In this document: piece by piece, positions 10,430 through 21,420 of the stretch
Layout of the letters: each line of letters starts with the position of its first letter
How positions within the stretch are numbered: the first letter of the stretch is position 1
Source: Entoloma clypeatum
Taxonomy: Eukaryota; Basidiomycota; Agaricomycetes; Agaricales; Entolomataceae
Assembly: GCA_963565915.1 (NCBI GenBank)
Contig: OY751485.1
Location: forward strand, 868,001-932,000
Length of the DNA stretch: 64,000 nucleotides
Direction: 5' to 3'
Notes under the pieces: model-generated
Told to the model about the DNA's origin: nothing
Database searches by the model: none
The model's input: only the letters and a program-made list of their open reading frames with translations
Made by a program: the position numbers and the translations under genes

Positions 10430-11581
10430 TGTTACATTTTTTAAGCTATCCTTAACTGCTATCAACTGCTACAGGGGAACACCCCCATTGCTATCAGCTC
10501 TCTAGCTGCACCAACCCCATCTGGCCCAGAGGCTTCACTTTGAAGCCTCCTCTTTTGCTTAATGCCTAGCTGTGTCACCTACACACAGCTTATGGCCTCT
10601 TTTGAGTTGTCTGGCCTCCAGGAGTTCACTCAGAGCTCCCTTTTTCAGGATGAGCTGGCACCTCTATTTCCGAGCCATTCTGTCATGTTGAATGTGTCAA
10701 AAAGCCTCTTGAAAGACTTGAAATCCAGTTCTCATGAACTGGAGACCTCATCTATATATTCTGCATGTACTACACTACATGTACCCACATTCAGTAATTA
10801 TACTGTTGACTTGACTGCCTCGTTGCAGTCAACTTATGTCGAAAACCAAGAATTTGGTATTGAGATACTATTCACAGAGTTGCAAAGGAGATGCCGTGGC
10901 TGGACCACAGGTTAATCATGGATTTTGAGATGGAACTATGGTCCATCATTCCAATGGTTATCAATAATGACCATCTCAAGTATATGAGCTATGAAGCTCA
11001 TAGAGTCACTCTCGCAAGTGTGAATGAGGTGTATGGTCGTGATACACTATGCAATGATAGAGAGTATATTGACCACTTCAAGTGGTCATTTGTCCATGAA
11101 CTCAATATAGAGTTGGACAGGTGCACAAAGCCATATGCATCTATAGAGGCTCATAAACCTCTAGCATATTACAAGGACCTCTATGGAGAAGTGGTCCAAC
11201 ATGTCGAGCATGTCTTTAAGATGAAGAGGAAGGCTGCGAAGTCTTCCAAAATGAACGCGAACATCCCAAAGGCTCATGAAGAACCTTCTAACATCCACGC
11301 AGAAAGTTCGCAACATGTTTATCATGTCGCACATGGAGAAATGGCTCATTGCGAGCCATCTGAACCTCTCAACAGTTGGAGAGGTGACTTTATCACTCCG
11401 TTCAATGGAACAGAGATATGAAGACAGTCATGTCTTCAAACGGAGAAGCCGTGCAACATCAAGATATTGTCACAGAAAAAAACCATGAGCCTTATGAGCC
11501 TCATCAACTTCTGAACCACAGAGATGGTGTTGACCACCACTCCAAAGTGGATTGTGAAGAAGTGAAGACTATTAAGTCTTC
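10430..11581. repeat. Array of short perfect hairpins (inverted repeats)
   Basis: At least fourteen short inverted repeats with different sequences and small loops follow one another. Best cases: 10430-10445 (GTAACA/TGTTAC), 10529-10549 (9-bp arms, 3-base loop), 10568-10590 (AGCTGTGT/ACACAGCT), 10725-10742 (CCAGTTC/GAACTGG), 10764-10781, 10811-10832 (TTGACTGC/GCAGTCAA), 10983-11002 (TATGAGCT/AGCTCATA), 11029-11047, 11070-11088 (TGACCACTT/AAGTGGTCA), 11144-11163, 11341-11359 (ATGGCTC/GAGCCAT), 11364-11385, 11420-11437 (GAAGACA/TGTCTTC), 11537-11550, 11563-11582 (TGAAGACT/AGTCTTCA). Spacing is 20-200 bp. Arms do not share a sequence, so this is not an ordinary tandem repeat. Confidence 0.8.
10891..11421 (+). 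CDS. Hypothetical ORF, 176 codons, inside the hairpin array
   Basis: I do not recognise this protein. The frame is open from ATG at 10891 to TGA at 11419-11421. Composition is ordinary for a soluble protein: aromatic and acidic in the first 110 residues (for example DHFKWSFVHELNIELDRC) and Lys/Glu/His/Ser-rich after residue 110. No membrane segment or signal peptide is evident. The start may lie further upstream, because an overlapping frame at 10562-10915 is also open. Six of the hairpins listed for 10430-11581 fall within it, so the open frame may be a by-product of the repeat structure. It lies 190 bp upstream of the 5' LTR of element A, whose left flank it is. Confidence 0.3.
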   Translation: MPWLDHRLIMDFEMELWSIIPMVINNDHLKYMSYEAHRVTLASVNEVYGRDTLCNDREYIDHFKWSFVHELNIELDRCTKPYASIEAHKPLAYYKDLYGEVVQHVEHVFKMKRKAAKSSKMNANIPKAHEEPSNIHAESSQHVYHVAHGEMAHCEPSEPLNSWRGDFITPFNGTEI

Positions 11582-11614
11582 AATTGAAAGTTCAATAAGT
11601 CCATGACATGTAGA

Positions 11615-12005
11615 TGTTACGGACTCTACGGTATGAGGACCATGTCATATCTTTTACTTATCGGCCCGACTCGGCACCCTCTTACGAACTTACTATGTCT
11701 AATGTCTACTTTCGCAACCTTCGATTCCCAGTCTGACTCACTACATTACTTCGTCATCCCCTTTAGTATACTTCGCTCCCGCGCTGACTGGCTTTCTGCA
11801 GTCAGCTTACTAGCCTTCCGCAGTCGCCTTACTCATGCGCACTGCCTTCTGCAGTACTGACTCATCTGCTACCACCTATAGTCAGTACCTATATAAACCT
11901 CCTGTACTGTAGTAGATTCCTTAGATTTAGCAATCACATTGCTCTTTGCCTTTCCACTTCCTGCATACTCTGCCCGAACCTTGGAACGGTTTGTTAAGCA
12001 TAACA
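11615..12005 (+). repeat. Element A 5' LTR
   Basis: 391 bp, from TGTTACGG to GCATAACA. It matches 17721-18122 over its full length. A TATA box, TATATAAA, is at 11890-11897, placing the probable transcription start near 11920. Bases 11923-11933 (AGATTTAGCAA), at the predicted start of the RNA, are complementary to the PBS. Confidence 0.92.
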
Positions 12006-12007
12006 AG

Positions 12008-12018
12008 TTGCTAAATCT
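12008..12018 (+). promoter_or_regulatory. Self-priming primer-binding site
   Basis: TTGCTAAATCT lies two bases past the 5' LTR and is the exact reverse complement of AGATTTAGCAA at 11923-11933, the predicted 5' end of the transcript. Tf1/sushi-type chromoviruses prime reverse transcription with the first 11 bases of their own RNA instead of a tRNA; length and position match that mechanism. No TGG-initial tRNA-type PBS is present. Confidence 0.8.
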
Positions 12019-12439
12019 CGTTAGGTTTGCCCAGAGCAAAGAGAGCAACTACCAGATGAGTCAAGACATTGTGCTTCTTTGAAGACTTCACCACTAACCC
12101 ATTCAGCACGCCAGAAGCCCAACAGGAGGAGCTAAGTCCTCGAGACAGTATCGATTTTACGCTTATCCAGCAGTACATCAAATCGGAGATCCGTCGCATC
12201 CTACAGCAGGTGCTTGACGAAGAACTAGACAACGACGAGCATCGCCCCCATGGCGAGATAGCAGAGAGCATCCATCTTGCTCGGCAACACCAGATCGCGT
12301 GTTACAACACCCGACAGAACGAACTCAAAAGCTTTCGCATTCAAGAAGGACCTCAGACAGGTTGAATCACAGAGATCAGAGAGTTTATCGGTGTCCAGAC
12401 AACCGTTATCAGAAGATTGATTAGGACACTCACATCGAG

Positions 12440-13663
12440 ATGTCCCAGAGCCACATTATCACGTCTTACTCAAAGCAGCAGATCTACGCCCACTTCACCA
12501 CCAAAGAACAACAGACTGAGTACAACCGTTGGACACGAAATGAGAGACTTGACCCCTTCTCACGACCAACAGATGCGCAGGAACAGAGATTCCTTAGAGA
12601 TTTACAGAGGAAATACTCTGAACGTTTTGCCACCGATTCCACCGACAAGTCCCCTGACGAATTTACTTTTGACTCCGCGCAGTCAGATATCAAACAGATG
12701 CCTAGAACAGGGACTCATTTTCAATCCTTACCTGTATCCTGAACCCCATCTTCATCCCAACAACCTGACCCCTCTTCTCCTCCACAGACTCTAAACATGG
12801 CAGAAGCTCTGGCTGTACAAACAATGGATACATCCAAGATCATCAAGGATCCTGGGATGTTCAAGGACAGATACACCTTTGACGAGTGGTGGAAGGCCAC
12901 CAAACTATACATCAGGTTCCAAAAGAGCCTCACAGATGATCAGAAGATTCTTGCGGTACTATCCCGCATGATGGAAGGGTCTGGCAGGCACTGGGCCAGT
13001 AACAAGTTAGACGCTCTTGCTGTTGACAACAAGAACATCACCTGGCTAGGTTTTTCCGATGATATCGCCACATGATTCTCCATCGCCAACAAATCAGTCG
13101 CTGCCAAAGCAAGACTCGAAGTCCTGAAACAAGAGAAACACACTGTTGACAAATTTTTGGATGAATTCGAAGAACTCTTGAAGCTGTCAAACCTTGGCAA
13201 AGAAACTGGGAAATACATCCTAGAGAAGAACATCAACCGCAGAATCTCTGAACAAGTGGCTAGCGATGGCAAGACATACACCGATTACGCAAAGGAGATC
13301 TGAAACAAGGGACGACAGATGGAAGGACATGCACTGGTCATCCGAGGTGGTGGCGACATGCGCACCGGATCAGGTACCACTTATGGTGGTCAGGGCAAGG
13401 CCATGGAGATCGACAAAGCAGGAGTAGCCCGTTGCTACAACTGTCAACACTTCGGTCATCTGGCTAAAGACTGTAGCGCTCCAAAGAAGAAAGATGGTCG
13501 CAAGTGTTTCAACTGTGACCAAGAAGGCCATATCGCGCGCAACTGTCACAAGCTGAAGAAGAACTCCGGAAGGGTTAGGAAGGTGTCCGAGGAAGATGCC
13601 GAGAATGATGAAACCACAATCTTAGAAGCCGACGAGAAGGATTTTCCCAAAGGGTCCAATTAA
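12440..13663 (+). pseudogene. Element A gag with two CCHC knuckles
   Basis: One frame runs from ATG at 12440 to TAA at 13661-13663 (407 codons) and is interrupted by three TGA codons at 12740, 13073 and 13301. The capsid-like part (YTFDEWWKATKLYIRFQKS) is near 12874-12930. Two zinc knuckles, CYNCQHFGHLAKDC and CFNCDQEGHIARNC, lie near 13435-13475 and 13505-13547. The tail is acidic. The TGA at 13073 sits where a tryptophan fits the Gag pattern, and 13301 where arginine would; both fit C-to-T change. Upstream, 12006-12439 is leader sequence; an ORF at 12069-12365 lies in another frame and has no recognised domain. Confidence 0.85.
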
Positions 13664-16600
13664 ACGACGCTAAGTTGCGACCCTTATCTATTAAACGGAC
13701 TTGCTTGCCTTGTATGACTGCAGACAATAGAACCTATGTCATCCCTGCCAAGTGAGCCGCTGCGTCAACTAAGATTGTGAAGGGAGATAAACCTCCGAAA
13801 AGACAAGAAATCAGGCTGTTAGCTCAGCTCAGGACACGACGAGGACCAAAGGTTATCCGACCTGAGGTTGACAGCGGATGTGAACGCACATGCATCCATC
13901 CCAGAATAGTATGCGAACAGAACCTCCCCATGCGAGGAATACCGCCCATAGCAATTCTAAATGCGGATGGATCACCAAATCGACAACAGAAAGCGAGCCA
14001 ACTTGCCGAAATCAAACTGGATTTGGGAGAACATCAGAAAACCATGGAAGCAATGGTACTGGACATTGGAAGAATGAACATGCTCTTGGGACATGACTGG
14101 TTGGTACACCACAACCCCACAATCAATTGGACAACCGGCACGGTAACATTTAACCGGTGCCCAACAACATGTCGAACCAAACACTCAGATTTCAGGATTA
14201 ACCTTAATGGTCACAAACACCGGGTTCGCATGGTTGAGGTGCGCAACAAAGATGCACCCAAAAAGTCGGATCAGAAATGGAAGCCTGGAGACCCTATTTT
14301 GGAAGCTGTCACTCCCACACCACCTCCCACAACCAAATGACCCTCATATGTTGAACGATTTGCTCATCTCTTTGAAAAAGAGAACTTTGATAAGATCCCA
14401 AAGGAGAGGGAATGGGACCATGGTATTGAACTTACACCGGACGCACCAAAGGAACTAGGGGGAAATACATATCCTATGACGCAAAAGGAACAAGAGGAAT
14501 TGGACGCATTCATTGACGAGGGTCTAGCAACAGGAAAGATCCGCCCATCCAAACCCCCTTATGTCTCCCCTTGCTTCTTCATCAACAAGAAGGATGGCTC
14601 CAAACGATTGGTACAAGATTACCGCATGGTCAATAAATTCACGGTCAAAGACAAGTTCCCACTCCCACAAATATCTGATCTCTTGAACATGCTGAAAGAT
14701 GCAGTCTACTTCAATAAAATGGACATCATGTGGGGCTATAACAACGTCCGGATTAAGGAGGGCAATGAATGGAAAGCTGCCTTCCTCACCAGTCGAGGAT
14801 TGTTCGAACCATTGGTCATGTTTTTCGGTCTTTGCAACTCCCCGGGAACGTTCTCTCGAATGATGGCTAGTCTATTCCGGGACCAGATCCGCCGACGTAT
14901 CTGCGTGATCTACATGAATGACATCGTGGTTATCGGTAAAACCAAGGAAGAACTCGTGTGAAACACCAAAGAAATCCTACAGATCCTGTCGGACAATGAT
15001 TTGTTCCTAAAGGAGAAGAAGTGTTTATGGGAAGTAACGAAATGTCCTATATTGGGATATGTGGTTGGTGAGGGACGTGTTGAGATGGAAACTGAGAAGG
15101 TGGATACAATCCAAAACTGGTGAGCACCCACATCAAAAAAGGAAGTTCAGAAGTTCCTTGGATTTGCTAACTTCTATCGACGTTTTATTGAAGGGTACTC
15201 AAACATTGCAAAACCTCTCACTGCGCTCACAGGTGGTACGGCATTTACTTGGGGACCAACAGAGCAGCAAGCCTTTGAAGGTCTCATACGGGCAATTACA
15301 TCAGCACCAGTCTTGGCATTACCGAAACCAGAGGGACAGTTCAGGGTTGAAACCGATGTATCGGGCTATGCAATTGGAGCAGTACTCTCTCAGAAGCAAG
15401 ACGACAAATGGCACCCCATCGCGTTCTTGTCGCGGACCATGTCCGCGGCCGAACAGAATTACGAGATATATGACAAGGAACTCCTGGCGGTTGTGGAAGC
15501 ATTAAAAGATTGGAGACACTATCTGCTTGAAGCCAGGGAATGTTTCGAAATCTTGACCGATCACAAGAACCTGGAATATTTCCGTTGTCCTCAGGACCTG
15601 AATCAACGGACCAAATGCTCAAGGAGGGACTATTCTTGAAACGATTGGAATCAGAAGATGTGGTACAAATGGAGATGTTCATGGAGGAACAATTCTTTGA
15701 AGGGGGTGAGACATCTGATTTCATCAAAATTGGAAACATCACAACCATCGAAAACCCATGGATTGCACGCATAAAGGCTTCGAACCACATGGAGACAGAA
15801 GTAGTGCAGGGCCTAAAAAAGAATCCTCATTGGTATCAACAGGAGAACGGGATCACCTATGCAGGAGAACGGGTCTATGTCCCGCCAGATCCACAATTAC
15901 GACAAGAATTGATGTTTGAGTCACACGATGCACCAGTGGCTGGACATCCAGGACAGTACTGGACACATGAACTCCTCACTTGCATCTACTGGTGGCCTAC
16001 CATACTGCATGATGTGAAGAAGTACGTGAAGGGTTGTGACACTTGTCAACGCAACAAGATTAACCAACAAAAGTGACATGCTCCGCTACATCCCCATGCA
16101 GCACCAAGTCACCCATGGGAAGACATAGGAATCGACGTTGTGGGACCGATACCAGAATCTGATGGAAAAAACACAATTCTGGTCATCACGGATAGACATT
16201 CAAAGATGCTTCACCTCATTCCAACAACCGTGGAACTATCAGCTGAAGGATTAGCCAAGATCTATCGGGATCAGATATGGAAGCTTCATGGGATCCCCAA
16301 GAAGATCATCAGTGATAGGGGACCACAGTTCACCACGAAGTTCATGGAGATACTCTGCCGCATGCTAGGGATCAAGAGGAACCTGTCCACCGCATACCAC
16401 CCACAGACTGATGGACAGGCCGAGCGATCGCATCAGGAGACAGAAGTGTTCTTACAAAACTTTGTCAACCATCTACAGGATGATTGGGCTGAATGGATCG
16501 CAATCACAGAGTTCCAGTACAATGACAAAGAACATCAGGCGATGAAGCACACCCCATTCTACCTCAACTAGGGTTTACATCTGTGGAAGGGAGAGCTCGT

Positions 16601-17180
16601 GTTAGAAGATACCAATCCGGCTGCCAACGACTTCTTGAAAAAACTCAAACAGGCATGAGAAGAAGCCAATGCTGCGCTGAAACAAGCACAGGATCAGATG
16701 AAGAAGACAGTTGACACATGGCAAAGTCCGTCTCGGAACTACCGCATCGGAGACAAGGTGTGGCTGGAAGGGACTAACATCAGGACCGATCGCCCCTCAA
16801 AGAAACTTGATGCACTCCGACATGGACCATTCAAAGTCCTAGAGAAGAAAGGAGCTAGCGCGTACCTTCTTGATCTTCCAAAGACTTGGAAGATGATTCA
16901 CCCTGTGTTCAACGAGACCCTGTTGTCACAATATGAAACTCCGAAGTATGCCATCCAGAAAAAGAAACCAGCCCCTGATCCGATCATTGTCGAAGGACGA
17001 GAAGAGTACCATGTGTCTACGATCCTAGACTCTCGAAAGTTCCACGGAAAGATCCAGTACCTCGTCCAGTGGGAAGGATATGGTCCAGAAGAGAACACAT
17101 GGGAACCTCGAGCTAATGTTCAGAACGCTCAAGATTTGATCCATGATTTCCATCGGCAGAACCCGTCTCGCCCACGATAA
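13651..17180 (+). pseudogene. Element A pol: protease, RT, RNase H, integrase, chromodomain
   Basis: Pol starts in the -1 frame relative to gag and overlaps its end. Protease VDSGCERTCI is near 13867. RT spans about 14500-15000. Its catalytic box reads IYMND (14911-14922) where YMDD is expected; the change is GAT to AAT. RNase H (15340-15600) is cut by a deletion near 15607 that shifts frame. The integrase has its HHCC domain (HDAPVAGH...CDTC) at 15925-16045 and the D,D,E core at 16130-16440 (SDRGPQF, AERSHQE). A chromodomain (YLVQWEGYGPEENTWEP) is at 17057-17110; such domains target integration to marked chromatin. In-frame stops: 13753, 14338, 14959, 15121, 16074, 16569, 16656; all but the TAG at 16569 are TGA. 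Confidence 0.9.
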
Positions 17181-17314
17181 AAGACAGCTCTCAGAATCCA
17201 TGACAAGTATCGACCTCATCAGTCAACCACACACCGAGTTCCCCACTCTAGTCCTTTTCCCTGCCCAATATAGCCTCTCCCTTCTTCTTCTATCTCTCAA
17301 CCATCCTCGCTGCC

Positions 17315-17686
17315 ATGTCCAACACCACTGTTACCTCCACCTCCACCACCGACATCAACCCCGCCATCGCCGCCCTCATGAACGAAGCACTCTCCATGAG
17401 AGACCAAATCCATGCTCTCAAAACTACCCTTGCCGACCTCCTCCATCGCCAGATGCATATCTGGGTTCACTCGCTGTCCAACTTACCCGTCGCCCCGAGT
17501 CCTGAGGAAAAACAAATTCTCGGAAATTACACCAGCACCCTCGTAATCGAGAATCGACATATTCGGCTGGCTATCAAAGGCCTCGAACTCGCCGTAGCCA
17601 TCAACGAGGAGTTGATATATGATTGGAGCCTCAAGGAAAGTCCGAACTGGTCCGATCCCGGCAACAACAAGGGATGGGGACAGTGA
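17315..17686 (+). CDS. Element A extra ORF downstream of pol, 123 aa, unknown function
   Basis: An uninterrupted ORF lies between the pol stop (17180) and the polypurine tract, on the sense strand. The N-terminus is Thr/Ser-rich. Residues 18-50 (AIAALMNEALSMRDQIHALK and onward) and 75-105 look alpha-helical with heptad-like hydrophobic spacing, so a coiled coil is possible. No signal peptide or membrane segment is visible, so it does not look like an envelope protein despite the position. No family recognised. It carries no stop while gag and pol around it have ten, which may mean selection or may be chance over so short a length. Confidence 0.5.
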   Translation: MSNTTVTSTSTTDINPAIAALMNEALSMRDQIHALKTTLADLLHRQMHIWVHSLSNLPVAPSPEEKQILGNYTSTLVIENRHIRLAIKGLELAVAINEELIYDWSLKESPNWSDPGNNKGWGQ

Positions 17687-17706
17687 CTCTGTGAGGACAC
17701 AGAGCT

Positions 17707-17720
17707 TGGAGAGGGGAACA
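17707..17720 (+). promoter_or_regulatory. Polypurine tract of element A
   Basis: A purine run, GGAGAGGGGAACA, ends directly at the TG of the 3' LTR at 17721. This is the standard site of plus-strand priming. Confidence 0.75.
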
Positions 17721-18122
17721 TGTTACGGACTCTATGGTATGAGGACCACGTCATATCTTTTACTTATCGGCCCGACTTGGGGCCCTCTTACGAACTTACT
17801 ATGTCCAATGTCTACTTTCGCAACCTTCGATTCCCAGTCTGACTCACTACATTACTTCGTCATCCCCTTTAGTATACTTTGCTCCTGCGCTGACTCGCTT
17901 TCTGCAGTCAGCTTACTCACTGTACATAGCCTTCCGCAGTCGCCTTACTCATGCGCACTGCCTTCCGCAGTACTGACTCATCCGCTACCGCCTATAGTCA
18001 GTACCTATATAAACCTCTTGTACTATAGTAGATTCCTTAGATTTAGCAATCACTTTGCTCTTTGCCTTTCCACTTTCCTGCATACTCTGCCCGAACCTTG
18101 GAACGGTTTGTTAAGCATAACA
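17721..18122 (+). repeat. Element A 3' LTR
   Basis: 402 bp, TGTTACGG to GCATAACA. It matches the 5' LTR with scattered substitutions and a small insertion near 17909-17920. The next bases, AATATGGGTGCTTCC, are the interior of a Gypsy D element in reverse orientation (compare 24012-24027). Confidence 0.92.
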
Positions 18123-19563
18123 AATATGGGTGCTTCCGTAAATAATTTCTTTAGTGTGTTAAACACTTCCTCCTGTTCTGTACTCCATTTCCATACCATG
18201 TCCTTCCTTGTTAACTTATGTAATGGTCTGGCCACTTTAGAGAAATCCTTGACGAATCTCTGATAGAAATTGGCAAGTCCAAGGAATGATTGTACTTCCT
18301 TGACCTTAGTCGGTGTCGGCCATTGTTTGATGGCATCTACTTTCAAAGGGTCCATCCGAATTCTGTCTTGGTAGTTCCCTTAATTTAATATTGTTCCTTT
18401 TGGTGAAGTCCAGATCAATGAACATCCCTGTTGCCCCTGAGTCTAATAATGCTTCGACGTCAAAGGTGTGTTTGTCCTGTAATGTTTCCAGCGTGATTTT
18501 CATCATGAGCTCCTTTTCCAAAGAAGCTGATCTAATAAATGATGGTTCCCCTCAATTTTTGCTCTGGCCCATTCCACTTCGGTGGTAGGGTGAAACCTCG
18601 TGGTGATCTCATAGACCAAGTTTCGGTACGTTGGCCAATCATTAGATTCCATGCATTGGGTGAGTCGTGTTTCCCCATACATTCCTGCAATCGGTCCATC
18701 TAATTGGGACCAGACTGCAATACAGATTTTGTCATCTCCATGTAGCAAATCTCGATTTACTCAGATCCACGTGAGCATTTTTGCCCACCATCCTGAAAAC
18801 AGGGGTCGGGATCCATTATATTTGCTGGAATCTGCAGCTATTTCAATTCTTCACCCTGGTCGGTGAGGAGGAGGTGGTGTGATGGGGGGTTGGTGATGCT
18901 CAGGGAGTTTGGGGGCTTTGTCCTGGAAATCTTGGTTGTCCATGATGGTGTTCTGATGGGGGGTGTTTTGGTTTGAACAATAGTACCTTACGTCGGGCGC
19001 GCAACCCTGTTCTGACACCTAGGCAAAAAAAAATCTGAAACAAAAACCCAAAGAGCAATCTGTCTACCCAGGCAGTCGGGATGCCCAAATGGAGGAAGAT
19101 CTAGGAAAAATGAAGTCCATGCGGTCAATACCCCTATGCACACTGGACTGGTTGAATTGAGTTGTCGAGGAGTTGGGGATTGGAATACCTTTTGTGAACT
19201 AGACGTGTACGGTCTTCTCTTCCAAACCATCACACGCGCCAGCAACTTCCCCGAAGGTTAGATGTGTCGGCCTTTGGTCACCTCAACACGGGACGGGCTA
19301 GGAAGTGTGTGTTTGGGCAGGCGAGTAGAAAGAGCTTGTTCTTCTGTTGAGGCGACGCTAAGTCAAACGATGTCGCGAGCCCAAACTTAGGAATGAAGTG
19401 GAGAAGTGGTAAGAGAACTGTATTGCCAAGAGACCCAGTGGGAATCTCAAGAGAACAAGCTATTGAATACAAGTGAAAGTACCCTACTTATATATGTAAA
19501 TACCATGAGGCTGCATTGAGGCAGCATCATGCTACGTGACAAAGTGAAAATACGATCATAACA
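18123..19563 (-). mobile_element. Element D2: doubly deleted Gypsy element
   Basis: In the minus direction this copy has a 5' LTR (19563 down to about 19306), leader, N-terminal gag (EITTRF near 18600), then a jump near 18545 into the end of gag/protease (DSGATGMFID near 18420), then a jump near 18373 into the end of RT and start of RNase H (EVQSFLGLANFY near 18290). D1 at 22-27.9 kb contains all the missing parts. It is cut at 18123 by the 3' LTR of element A. The LTR has a TATA-like TATATAAG near 19490. The inner LTR border is uncertain. Confidence 0.85.
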
Positions 19564-19662
19564 TACTGCTCATGACTGATTGAATAAATATCCATGTATA
19601 TATTCTGAGCTTTCGGCATGTGCTCCTCATTGCACAGTGAGTAATGGGTGGATGTGTGGTTC

Positions 19663-21420
19663 AATGTTGCATGATGCATGACACACACACATCACACATG
19701 TCAAATACATGTAAACAAATCTCCAAAAATATCGCACATCCTCCTCATTATCTCTACACAGGAACAAGTAAACTTTTCTACTATATCAGTTAGGTAGGGG
19801 AGCATGTTGTATCATCAAGTATGTATTTATTTTATCAAATTTCGCCACAGATTTCAAGTTATAGAGGTCCCATGGTCTGAACCAAATAGTAGTAAACAAT
19901 GCACCAAAGACATCGGCAGGCATGCACGGTGCCTTCCTCATGATTTATAAAAGTTTGAAATAGGACTCATGACTGCATATGTTTTCACCTTGTGACACAC
20001 TTTGTATAATTTTTAGAAGTCCAGATATGATACAAATAATCAAATGTGCAGATTTGAGGAAAAGTGTCATATCTCCCTAAGGAATGAACCAAATTTGAAA
20101 AATGAAGGTGTTCTGAGATCCCCTGAATGTGGAGAATCCAAAGGTGAAATAAAAGATTTTGGTCAAATTTTTGACCTATTTTGCTCATATTCACCTTATC
20201 AAGTCCTTGAACTTTAGTTGAATGGTCTGAGGAGGTTTACATACAATGTTTCAATGGTATACAAACAGTACATGTAGACTAAAGTGGTTGTGGAAAGGGG
20301 AAAGGAGAAAAACATTGGTTTTGGTGTTTGGAGTAATCCATGATGCACTGTTGCATCATGATTTTGCCTGTGTTTTGATCTCTCATTTCAGAATACAGAT
20401 TCTCTCTCATACATAGCTTGAGTATCCAACTGTATATATACTTTTCATGAGTTCATAGGCATCTATTCATTAGTTAACAAGCATATTTGTGCCCTATCAA
20501 GTGGGAAATGTAGAAAACATGATTTCGTTCCCAACACTGTCATTGTTATGCACATGGGATTCTGAGACATATTTTGGACAAAGTCTTATCTCCAGTCTTC
20601 CACATGGCATGGATTCTCTTGGAACTTTTTGTATCAAGTAGATGTACATCTGATACACCCTATACAACCATCTATAGATTTATTGACCATACAATAATAA
20701 TGCCAGATGATGAATACATAGACATTTTTGATGTGCAAGTTGTCTGATACTTTTTAACATCTATCTATACATCACACCATTTATTATTGATGCGTTGAGA
20801 CCTACTCACACTAGAGAATAGCCATACACAGGTGCCCAGATTGCACCGCAGGCATAAAATGATGATCTGTGCCAAAGATGAGGACATACATTTCAGCTTT
20901 TTTCACCATGTTCTACCTCTACATGGTATCCGCATATCTATATTCATATCCTCACATAATCGGGAATGAACCTTCAGATGGTTCTGTGGTGGGGAGAGAC
21001 TTTCTATGGTGTATTAGGACAGATATACTGGTAAGTTTTACTTTCAACTGTGTCTACAGCTTTGCTGGCATTGCACATATGCCCTAGATAACCATTGAGA
21101 TGGTGACTCATTGACCAGCAAAAGAACATTGTTGCCACAGCCAATTTTTTGCTGTGGTATCTTTCGCCAGTGAATTATTTGCTGATCTGTCATCAGCACT
21201 GTTTTCTATTATTTGGTTCAGACCATAGGACCCCTATAACTTTAAATCTGTGGCTAATTTTCTTAAAATAAATACATACTTGATGATACAACATGCTCCC
21301 CTACTCATCTGACACAGTAGCAAACAACACTTGCCCCTGTTAGATATAATGAGGAGATGTGCAATATCTTTCGACATTTGTTTACATGTTTGATGGGTGT
21401 TGTTGCACATCATCCAACAT
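19663..21420. mobile_element. Inverted-repeat element with ~250-bp arms
   Basis: Left arm about 19663-19910 and right arm about 21190-21420 are diverged reverse complements; for example GGGGAGCATGTTGTATCATC at 19798-19817 is complemented at 21283-21303, and ATGTAAACAAAT at 19709 at 21379. The interior is AT-rich without a recognisable transposase. A segment of it (19990-20420) recurs at 35.09-35.23 and 36.18-36.48 kb. It fits a non-autonomous foldback or long-TIR DNA transposon of about 1.76 kb. The 100 bases to its left (19564-19662) hold nothing recognisable. Confidence 0.7.

Larger units (their letters stand above)
11615..18122 (+). mobile_element. Element A: full-length Ty3/Gypsy chromovirus
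   Basis: Two LTRs (11615-12005 and 17721-18122) bracket a self-priming PBS, gag, pol ending in a chromodomain, a small extra ORF and a polypurine tract. The element is about 6.5 kb. The LTRs differ at several single bases and by a short insertion in the 3' copy, so it is not young. Flanking pentamers are GTAGA and AATAT, so there is no target-site duplication, and the right flank is the interior of Gypsy element D2 while the left flank is not. In-frame TGA codons in gag and pol, a deletion in RNase H and a changed RT catalytic motif make it inactive. Confidence 0.93.

Noticed and set aside
10046..10450. LTR with TATATAAC near 10325
   Set aside because: A TATA-like word and TGTTAC are present, but no matching second copy, clear ends or target duplication could be found.
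17315..17686. Envelope gene of element A
   Set aside because: Position fits, but no signal peptide, cysteine pattern or membrane segment is present.
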